64,000 bases of DNA from Holophagae bacterium (GTDB lineage: Bacteria; Acidobacteriota; Holophagae; Acanthopleuribacterales; Acanthopleuribacteraceae): positions 1-64,000 of the forward strand of contig JAUIFE010000035.1 in NCBI GenBank assembly GCA_030429565.1, read 5' to 3'. The notes under the pieces are model-generated. The model ran no database searches. It had not been told where the DNA came from and worked only from the letters and a program-made list of their open reading frames with translations. The number at the start of each line of letters is the position of its first letter. The stretch's first letter is position 1. Below are positions 53,462-63,900 of this stretch, one piece after another. The translations under genes and the position numbers were made by a program.

Positions 53462-54574
53462 ATGCCGTCGTTTTTAATTCGATTCGCCGAAAGCGAGGCC
53501 GACCGCCACGCGATTTTCCGTTTTCGTTACGACCTTTACGTGACCCAACAAGGGTTGTTCCAAGAGGAAGCCGACCACGAGCGCAAGTGGTTAACCGATG
53601 ACGGCGACAGCAAGGGTCACCTGGTGATGGCGGAACTGTCGGGCAAACTGCTCGGCACCGCCCGTTTGACCTGGGGCGCCGACGCGCCTTTTAGCGAGGA
53701 ATACCGCGAACTTTACAACCTCGACGCTTTTAACGGGGTTTTGGCAGATCGCGACATCATGATTGGCACGCGCTTGCTGGTGGATCCCGAGTTTCGCGGC
53801 GGCTTGTTGTTGTTCCAGATGCTGTGGTTTTGTTTTGAGTTTTCCGCGCGCAACAGCGTTGAGGTTTACCTGGGCAATTGCGAGCCGCATTTGGTGGCGG
53901 CCTACCACAAAATCGGCTTTCGGCCGTTTGGTGCGCTTTCAAACCATCCAACCAACGGCATGTTGGTGCCGGTCGCCTGTTTGGCCGGCGATTTTGAATA
54001 CCATCGCCAAATAAAATCGACGATGCTGCCCGCGCTGTTGAATCGGCCGACGCCACCACGCTATCTCCCGGAGTTGCGGCGCATTTTGGCCGACCACGTG
54101 CCCGTCGTTGGTGAAGTCGACCGTTCCGAACACTTTTGGGATGAGGTTAACACCTTGCTCAACGACCCCGAGCACGGCCTGTGCGGTGGTTTGTTCGAGC
54201 GCGAAGAGGCCTTGGTTTTGCTCGCCAAAAGCCAGCTCATTCGCTGCCCGGCCGAAATGGCCGTCATTCGTAAAGACCACGTATCGCAGACGGTGTACAT
54301 CCTCCTCGACGGTAGCTTGCGCGTGTTGGACGGTGAACGCGAGGTGGCGGAGGTGACGCGGCGCGGTGCACTGGTGGGGGAAGTCGCCTTTTTTGCCCAG
54401 CGCACGCGGATGAGCGATGTGGTTGTCGGTGCCGACGGCGCCACGCTGCTGGCGCTTAACCACAGCACGCTGAAACGCTTGATTAAAGGTTACGGCACTC
54501 AAGCGGCCAAATTCCTTTTGTACGTAACCCGCGAGCTCTCCGAAAAACTGCTGGAACGGGCCGCTCGATCTTGA
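53462..54574 (+). CDS. N-acyltransferase (autoinducer-synthase-like fold) fused to a cyclic-nucleotide-binding domain
   Basis: 370 residues from ATG 53462; GGAG lies 8 nt upstream, overlapping the previous gene's end. The first 200 residues show FRFRYDLYVTQQG near residue 20, matching the FxxRYxVYxxEQ region of N-acyl amino acid/homoserine-lactone synthase-like acyltransferases, then GTARLTW and GTRLLVDPEFRG, the acyl-CoA/ACP binding strands. The C-terminal 130 residues form a cyclic-nucleotide-binding beta-barrel: VYILLDGSLRVLDGEREVAEVTRRGALVGEVAFF followed by the Arg of the phosphate cassette (QRTRMSDV). The fusion suggests acylation of an amine controlled by cAMP or cGMP. Located in an operon-like arrangement with the ANL-like gene and followed by the NRPS; it may prepare the N-acyl starter. 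The substrate is not deducible. Confidence 0.8.
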   Translation: MPSFLIRFAESEADRHAIFRFRYDLYVTQQGLFQEEADHERKWLTDDGDSKGHLVMAELSGKLLGTARLTWGADAPFSEEYRELYNLDAFNGVLADRDIMIGTRLLVDPEFRGGLLLFQMLWFCFEFSARNSVEVYLGNCEPHLVAAYHKIGFRPFGALSNHPTNGMLVPVACLAGDFEYHRQIKSTMLPALLNRPTPPRYLPELRRILADHVPVVGEVDRSEHFWDEVNTLLNDPEHGLCGGLFEREEALVLLAKSQLIRCPAEMAVIRKDHVSQTVYILLDGSLRVLDGEREVAEVTRRGALVGEVAFFAQRTRMSDVVVGADGATLLALNHSTLKRLIKGYGTQAAKFLLYVTRELSEKLLERAARS

Positions 54575-54979
54575 CGCGTTTTGCGGTGGGTTCCGCGATT
54601 CACCGGAAAAACTTGCAATAAAGTTGCGGACAAAAAGACGGGTTGTCGCCTAAAATAACACCATTATTTCGATTGATTCGATATCTGAACCGAGATGAAC
54701 TATTCCTATCACGCGCGCTCGTTGTGCCTGCGCCGGTTTTGACCGCCCCCAGTTTGAAATCGCGCATGCGACGGTATTCCGTATTAGGACCGCTTCAGTA
54801 AATTACTGGCTTTTCTACCCGTTCCGGTACCTGTTTCCATGGCGCCGCTTGCTTTCGTGCATCGTTTCGCCGTTCATGCCTTTGTTCCATCACCGGGGTT
54901 TTAGCCTGCTTTGCGGACAGTTTTTTTCTCGATTTAGAACCAAATTCGATGGTGACGGGTTCTTTGGAGGAAAACGGTT
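54575..54979. other. Gap between the acyltransferase gene and the NRPS
   Basis: About 400 bases with no gene, likely holding the NRPS promoter. AT-rich at about 54600-54680 (TTGCAATAAAG, CCTAAAATAACACC). No hairpin terminator stands out. Confidence 0.4.
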
Positions 54980-57900
54980 ATGAATGGATCTCAGTTTTTA
55001 ACTGAACTGGCGGAGCTCGGCGTTAAGCTCGCCGTTGTGGACGGCCAACTCAAGATCAAGGCGCCCAAAGGCGTGTTGACCGCCGCGCTCAAGCAACGTT
55101 TGGCCGACGCGAAAAGCGAACTGCTCGACTTGTTGAGCACGCGATCAGGTCGGCGCGACCAGACGCGTTTGCCGCGCATTGTGCCCGATCCCGAGCAACG
55201 GCACGATCCCTTTCCGCTGACCGACATCCAGCAAGCCTATTGGATAGGCAGCCAGTCGGATTTCGACATGGGCAACGTCGACATCCACATATACACCGAA
55301 ATCGACAGCACCGATCTGGATCTGAGCGCGCTGGAACGGGCGCTCAACCAAACGATCGCGCGCCACGACATGTTGCGGGCGGTGGTTGAGAAAAATGGTG
55401 AACAGCGCATTTTGGCCGAGGTGCCGCACTACGCGATTGCCGTTACCGACTTGTCGGGTATGGCCGTAGCGCAGCAGGAAACGCGTTTGGCGGCGATTCG
55501 CGAGCAGATGTCGCACAGTGATCGCGACCATGCCGTGTGGCCGGGTTTTGCCGTGACCGCCACACGCCGTGATGCGCGCTGCACGCGCCTGCACTTTTCC
55601 TTCGACCTGTTGCACATCGACGGCGGCAGCCTGCAGTTGATGTTCCGTGACTTGGCCGCTTATTACCGCGACGCCGAGGCCCAATTGCCGGCACTGGCGT
55701 TGTCTTATCGCGATTACGTCTTGGCCGAACAAGCGCTGCAAGAAACCGAGATGTACCGCGAATCGCTCGATTACTGGCGCCGTCGCGTTACTGATTTACC
55801 CGCTGCGCCGCAGCTACCGTTACAGCGTGAACTGCTCGCCGGCGAACAGCCGCGTTTTAACCACGGCGGCGCCGTGCTCGAACGCGACGATTGGGCCGCG
55901 ATTAAATCGCAGATTAGCCGGCGCGGTTTTTCGCCGCCGGCGGTGTTGCTGACGGCCTTTGCCGAGGCCTTGGCCAATTGGTCGGCGGAAGCCGCGCTCA
56001 CCGTTAACGTCACCATGTTCAACCGCTTGCCGATGCACCCGCAAATCAACGACATCCTCGGCGACTTCACCTCGATGGTGTTACTCGGCATGCGTCACGA
56101 AACGCAGCACAGTTTTGCCGATCGCGTGCGTCGCGTGCAGGAAACGCTGTGGTCGGCCTTTGAACATCGCCACGTGAGCGGCGTGCAGGTGCTGCGCGAA
56201 TTGGCGCGGGTGCGTGGCAGCCGTTCCGGTGCACTGATGCCGGTTGTTTTCACCAGTTTCTTGAACCTCGAAGACGGCGGTTCGTCGGCACCGTCGAGTG
56301 CCTTACGCGAATTCGGCGACATTGTGTTTTCCATCAGCCAAACGCCACAGGTGTGGCTTGACCACCAAGTCATCGAGGACGACGGCCAACTCCTGCTCAG
56401 TTACGATGCCGTCGAGCAGATTTTCCCGCCGCGCATGATTGCCGATCTCTTTGCCGGTTACCGGCGCCTGCTGCAACAGCTCGGTCGCGCCGAAACGTGG
56501 GACCGCCCACCGCGCGATTTGATTGACCCGGCTCAGCTTGAACAACGGCGGCTCATCAACCAAACCGAAACCGAACTGCCCGAGAAAACCCTGCGCGATT
56601 TGTTCGTCGCGCGGGTCGCCGCCATGCCGGGTCAGACCGCCGTCGCCACAGAATCGCTGCGTTTGACCTACGCCGAACTGGCGCGGCGAGTTAACCGGCT
56701 CGGTCACTGGCTGCAACAGCACGGCACCGCCCCCGATCAACTGGTGGGTGTGGTCATGGAAAAGGGCTGGGAGCAAATCGTCGCGGTGCTGGGCATCCAT
56801 GCGGCCGGTGGCGCCTACGTGCCGATCGACCCCGAGCTGCCAAGCGAGCGCCTGCAGTTTTTACTGCGCGACGGCATCATTCGCGTCGTGTTGACGCAAC
56901 GCAAATTGGAAACGCGTTTGACTTGGCCGCCCGGCCTGACCTTACTTGCTCTCGACAGCGAACGCGAAACCGCCGCCTTGCCCGTCGATTGCGAGCAAGC
57001 GCCGCCATGTAACGCCGGCCCCGGTCATTTGGCATACGTACTCTATACCTCTGGTTCGACCGGCGTGCCCAAAGGCGTCATGATCGAACACCGCGCCGTC
57101 GTCAACCGCATGCTTGATATCAACCGCCGTTTTAGCATCGATCACCACGATCGTTTGCTGAGCGTGACCGCCTTGCACCACGACCTGTCGGTTTACGATG
57201 TGTTTGGCGTTTTGGCCGCCGGCGCGACCTTGATTCTGCCGCGCGCCAACCTGCGCCTCGACCCCGCTCATTGGCTGGGCTTACTCCTGCGCGAACGGGT
57301 GACGCTGTGGAACTCGGTGCCAACGTTCCTGAAGATGTTGGTCGAGCATTTGGAGAAACAAGCGGACGAAGCGCCGCGCCCGGATAGCTTGCGCTGGGCG
57401 ATTGTGGCCGGTGACTGGATTCCGCTCGATTTGCCCGAACGGCTGCGGCGCCAAGTAGGCGCCTTGCGTTTCATTGCCTCCGGCGGCCCCACCGAAACCA
57501 CGATTTGGGATATTTGGAACGAAGTTGAGCAGGTCGACCCTGCTTGGAAAAGCATTCCCTACGGCAAACCGCTGGCCAATGCGCGCTACCACATTCTCGA
57601 CGAAGCGGGCCGACCCCGTCCCAACTGGGTTCCTGGCGAAATGTGTATTGCGGGTGCGGGTTTGGCGCGTGGTTATTGGCGGAATGAGGAAGCATCACGC
57701 GCCTTTTACCAAGACCCGGAAAGTGGCGAGCGCCGTTACCGCTCCGGCGATTTGGGCCGCGTTTTGCCCGACGGTTCGATTGAAATCCTGGGGCGCAAAG
57801 ATTTTCAGGTCAAAATTCGCGGCATGCGCATTGAGCTCGGCGAAATTGAAAGCGCGATTGCCAAACACGCGCAGGTCCGCGAAGTGGTCGTCGTCCAAAT

Positions 57901-60900
57901 CGGCGAACGTTTCGGTGACAGCCGTTTGGCCGCCTATCTGGTCGCCCGCGACGAGGGCGGTGCGCCCGATTTGGAAGCGCTGCGCAACTTCCTCGCCGAC
58001 CGCCTGCCGCCGTATATGGTGCCCGCCGTCGTCGTGCATCTCGACCACTTGCCGCTGGGTCGTACTGGTAAAGTCGACCGCGGCGCTTTGCCCGCACCCG
58101 ACAGCGCGCGCCTTAGCAATGAACCCGCCGCCTTTGTGGCACCGCGTACCGAGATGGAAGAGCAGGTGGCGCAAATTTGGCGTGACGCGCTTAACTTAAG
58201 TGAACTCAGTGTTGAGGCCAACTTAATCGACCTTGGCGTCAACTCACTGACGGCATTACAGGTTAACGGCTTGCTCCAGGAAACCTTTGGTGTGGCTTTG
58301 CCGCTGCGGCTGTTGTTGGAAGCACCAACGGTGGCCGGTTTGGCGCACGCCATCCACGAAATGGAGCGCGAGGCCGGCGCCGTGTTCCAGTATCCGACGG
58401 TGACGCCCGATGAACGTAACCGCCATGAACCCTTCCCGCTCAACCCGATCCAGCAAGCTTATTGGATGGGCCGCCTCGACACCTTCGAGCTGGGCAACGT
58501 GGCGGCGCAGTACTACTTAGAATTCGAAATTCTCAACGCCGACCTGGTCCGCGTCAACCGCGCCTGGAACAAAGTGATTCAGCGCCACGACATGTTGCGT
58601 GCGGTGGTGCGCGGCGACGGCATGCAGCAGATATTGGCGCAGGTTCCCGATTACGAGGTAAGCCTGACCGACATGCGCGGTTGGTCGGCGGCCGACCAAG
58701 AACGCGAACGCGAGGCCTTGCGCCAACGCATGGCGCACCAAGTCATGGCCACCGATCAGTGGCCGTTGTTCGAGTTCCGCGCCACGCGCATTAACGACCA
58801 GGTTCGCTTCCATTTCTCGCTCGATTTGCTGATTGCCGACGCCTGGAGTGCGCAAATTCTGTTTAACGATTTCCGCCGTTTTATGGAGGACCCCAGCCTC
58901 GCGATTGATCAACCCGTGCTCAGTTTCCGCGATTACCTGTTGGCCGACGCCGATCTCCACGACAGTGCGCCCTTGCAAGCCGCCCGTGCCTATTGGCGCG
59001 ACCGCCTCGACGCTTTGCCGCCCGCGCCGTCGTTGCCGCTGGTGATGAACCCGGCCGACTTGGATAAGCCGCGGTTTGTGCGGCGCGTCCATCGTCTCGA
59101 CGGGGCCGCCTGGTCGCTGCTCAAAGCGCATGCCACCGAGGAAGGATTCACGCCGAGCGGGCTGTTGTTGACCGTGTTCGGTGAGGTGCTGGCGCGCTTC
59201 GGCCGCCACCAGGCGCTCACGCTCAACGCGACCACCTTCCGCCGTCTGCCGTTGCATTCAGAGGTGCAGGCGATTGTCGGCGACTTCACCTCGCTGACCT
59301 TGCTGGCGATTGATTGCCGCCCCGAACAGAGCCTCAACGAACGGGCGCGCACCGTGCAGGAACAACTGTGGGCCGACCTCGATCACCGCGCGGTGAGCGG
59401 TGTCGAGGTCCTGCGCGACCTGGCGCGGCGGCAGGGGCGCAAGCCAGGTGCCTTGATGCCCGTCGTTTTTACCAGCTTATTGACCCGTTACGAAGGCGAT
59501 CAAGGTGCCGGTGCCGGCGAAGTGGCCGACTATAAAGAAGTGTTTGCCTTGTCGCAGACGCCGCAGGTTTGGCTTGATCACCAGGTCGTCGAACGCGGCG
59601 ACGCGCTGGTGCTCAACTGGGACGCCGTCGAAGATTTGTTCCCGGTCGGCTTGCTCGACCACATGTTTGCGCTTTACACCGGCTACCTGGAAGCCTTGGC
59701 CCACAACCGCAATCTGTGGCGCGAGCGCGGAGGCTTTGACGCCGCCTTGAGCGCGACTGATGCGTCCGCCTTCGCCGCTTTCCGCCAAGCATTGCAGCCG
59801 TTGGCCGGCGCCAACCGCACCGAAGCGCCCGGCGCCGGTGCAACCCTGCTCGACTTGTTCGAGGTTCACGCCGAGGCCGCGCCCGAGCAGCCCGCGATTA
59901 TTACCGCGCAGCGCACGCTGAGCTACGGCGATGTCACCGCCATGTCGCGCCGCATTGGCCATTGGCTGGCGGCGCAGGCCGTCGCGCCAGGTGAACGAGT
60001 TGCCGTCATTATGGAAAAAGGTTGGCCGCAAATGGTGGCGGCGCTCGGCGCACTTCAGGCCGGTGCCGCTTACTTGCCGATTGATCCCGCATGGCCCAAG
60101 GAACGGCGCGATCACATTCTGCTGCAATCGGGTGTGCGCGCTGTGCTTGTCGATCAACGCCAACAGGCCGCGCTCGATCTCGACGGCTACGAAACGCTGG
60201 CCGTCGATGGTACCGAACCCAACAAATACGCGACCACGCCGTTGTCGCGCGCGACCCGGCCCGACGACCTCGCCTACGTCATTTTCACGTCGGGCTCGAC
60301 CGGTTTACCCAAAGGCGTCGCCATCGAACATCGCGGCGCGGTCAACACCATTCTCGACGTCAATCGCCGTTGGCATGTCGGTGCCGGCGACCGCGTGTTC
60401 GGTCTCTCGTCACTGACTTTCGATCTCTCCGTTTACGACCTGTTCGGCAGCCTCGCCGCCGGCGCCGCCGTTGTCTTACCCGAAGCCTGGGCCGACCGCG
60501 ATCCGAGCCATTGGCTTGAGATGATGCATCGCCACCAAGTCTCGATTTGGAACTCGGTTCCGGCGCTGATGGATCTGCTGTGCACCTACAGCGAGGCGCG
60601 GCCGGAACACACGCCGGTGCTGTGGCCTGAGTCGCTGCGGCTGGTCATGCTCTCCGGCGACTGGTTACCGCTGTCGATTGCCGACCGCGTGCGTGGTTAC
60701 GTACCCGACTGCCGCGTCGTCAGCTTGGGTGGTGCCACCGAAGCGTCGATTTGGTCGATTTGCCACGAAATTGAGCAGGTCGATCCCGCCTGGTCGAGCA
60801 TTCCCTACGGCAAGCCGATGGCCAATCAGCAGTTTTACGTGCTCAACAGTCGTTTGGAACTGTGCCCGCCGCACGTGCCGGGGGAGCTGTACATCGCCGG

Positions 60901-63900
60901 GATGGGTCTGGCGCGCGAGTACTTGGGCGACAAGGACAAAACCAACGCCGCCTTTATTCGCTACGAAGGTCCCGCCGCTCCGGCCGGTCCGCAACCCGGC
61001 CAACGTCTGTACCGTACCGGTGACTGGGGTGCCTACCGCGCCGACGGCGTGATCCTGTTCCTCGGACGCGAGGACACGCAGGTCAAGGTGCAGGGTTACC
61101 GCATTGAACTGGGTGAAATTGAAACCGTACTGGCCCGTGCCGAAGGGGTGGGGCGGGCGGTGGCCTTGGCTGTCGGCCCGCCGCAAGGGCAACGGCGGTT
61201 GGTTGCCTTCGTCGTGCCCGCCGAGGGTGCCGAACTGCAACCCGAAGCGCTCAAGCAACATGCCGCGCGCCACTTGGCCGAGTACATGGTGCCGCCGTCG
61301 TTATTCCTCGTCGACAGCCTGCCGCTGACCGCCAACGGCAAGGTCGACCGCGCCCGTCTCGCCGAAAGCGCGGCCGCCGGTGCCGACCTCGCCGCTGACG
61401 GCGCCGCACCGCGCACGCCGCTCGAGGCTGAGCTGGCCGCCATCTGGGGTGAGTTGTTGGAGCAGCCGGTCGTCGCCGTCGACCAGACCTTGTTCGATTT
61501 AGGCGGTAACTCGCTGATTGCGATTCGGCTGTTGGCCTTGTTGCAGGAGCGTTTTGGCGTCGCCGTCGACCTGCAAACCTTATTCGCCGCACCGACCGTG
61601 GCCGGTTTGGCCGCCGCCGTTGGTCGACAAAAAGCGTCGCGAGGTGAAACCGGCGCCGACGGCAACGATCTCGCCGCCATGCGTTTGGTGCACCAGCCCG
61701 AAGCGCGTTACCAACCCTTCGCGCTCAGCGATATTCAGCAAGCCTATTTGCTCGGCCGTATGTCGCAGCTCGAGTTGGGCAACGTCGCCGCCCACGCCTA
61801 CTTCGAAATTGAAGTCGCCCAAGGTGATCCGAGTCGTATCGTCAACGCCTGGAACCGCTTGATTCAGCGCCACGACATGTTGCGCGCCGTGTTCAGCGAA
61901 GACGGCACCCAGCGCGTGCTCGAAGAAGTACCCGAGTACAGTATTCCCATTAACGACCTCGCCGCCATGGCGCCCGATGAAGCCCAAGCCTTGTTGCGCG
62001 ACATTCGCGACGAGCTGTCGCACCAGGTTTTGCCCGCCGATCAATGGCCCTTGTTCGACCTGCGCATCAGCACCTTCGCCGGCGGGCGTATGCGCATTCA
62101 CATCAGCTTCGATTTGCTGGCCGCTGACGCTTGGTCGTCGCAAATTCTGTTCCTCGAGCTGTGGACCTTAGCCGAGAATCCGCAAACCGTGCTCGCGCCG
62201 TTGACGACGACCTTCCGCGACTACATGCAAGCCGTCGAAGCCTTGCCGCAAACGGAGCGCTACGCCCGCGACCGCGCCTACCATCAACGGCGTCTTGAGA
62301 ACCTGGCACCGGCGCCGGCGTTGCCGTTGATGGTTGATCCTTCGACGATCGAGCAGCCGACCTTTGCCCGCCGCGCCGGTCGACTCGACGCCGCCACTTG
62401 GGAACGCATCAAGCAACGCGCCTCGCGGGTTGGCGTGACGCCGTCCGGTTTGTGTTTGGCCGTCTACGCCGAGGTGCTGGCTTGTTGGAGCACCTCGCCG
62501 CGATTCACCCTCAACGTGACCACCTTTAACCGCTTCCCGATCCACGAGGAAATTCAAGCGCTGGTGGGTGATTTCACCTCGCTTTCACTGCTGTCGGTGG
62601 AACCCGTTACCGGCGATTTCGAAATGCGTTGTCGCGCGTTGCAGGAAAGCTTATGGGCCGATCTCGATCACCGCACCTACTCCGGTGTGCAGGTCATGCG
62701 CGATTGGGCGCGGTTGCTGGGGCGCGCGCCCGGCGCTTTGCTGCCGGTTGTCTTTACCAGCCGGCTGTTCTCGGCGAGCGGCGTGCATGACGACGACGGA
62801 GAACAGGCCGTGCCTGGCGGCGAGGTTGTGTTTAGCGTCTCGCAAACGCCGCAGGTGTGGCTCGACATGCAGGTTGGCGAAGAGGGCGGCGCGCTTACCT
62901 GGACCTGGGACGCCGTCGAAGCGCTGTTCCCGCCCGATTTACTCGACGCCATGTTTGCCGCCTACGCGACCATCCTCAACCGCCTCGGTGAGGACGAGAG
63001 CTGGTGGCATGCGACCTCGATGGATTTGGTGCCCGCCGCTGCGAGCAAGATGGTCGCCGACAGCAACGCCACCCAACGCAACTTCCGTCGCGGTGACTTG
63101 TACAGCTTGGTTGCCGAGGCCGCCGCCGCCAATCCGCAAGCCGACGCCGTGCTCAGTGAACGGCGCCGACTCAGTTACGGCGACCTGATTCAGGAAGCCA
63201 ACGCCTTGTGCCTGCAGCTCAAGCACCACGGCGTGAAGCCTGGCGACAACGTGGCGGTTTACATGGACAAAGGTTGGCGCCAAGCCGTCGCCGTGTTGGC
63301 GATTGTGCAAGCCGGCGCCGCCTATGTGCCGATTGATCCCAGTTGGCCCAAGGCACGGGTCGCCATGATCCTCGAGGATTGCGGTGCCACCGTGCAGGTG
63401 ACGCAACCGCGTTGGGCCGACCAAAGCGCGGGCCTGCCGTGTGAGAGCTGTGTGGTGGTGGAGCAGCCGCGCCACGCGCTTGCCGACCGCGTTGAGACCC
63501 TTGTCGTCGATGACCACCAATTGGCCTACATTATTTTCACCTCGGGCACGACCGGCCGTCCCAAAGGCGTCGCCATCGAACATCGCGCCGTCGTCAACAC
63601 CTTGGAAGACATGCGCACACGCTTTGATCTGCGCGCCGACGACCGCGTTTTCGGCCTCTCCGCGCTGACCTTCGACCTGTCCGTGTTTGACCTGTTCGGG
63701 GTCTGGCTGGCCGGTGCGGCGGTGGTCTTGCCCGAAGAAAGCGAACGCCGCGAGCCCAAGGCCTGGGCGCGTTTGTGTCGCAGCTACGACGTCACCGTTT
63801 GGAACTCGGTCCCGCAATTATTGGAAATGTTTTTGGAACACGCCGGCGACGACGGCCAACGCCTACCTGCCGGTTTGCGCTTGGCGCTGTTGTCGGGTGA

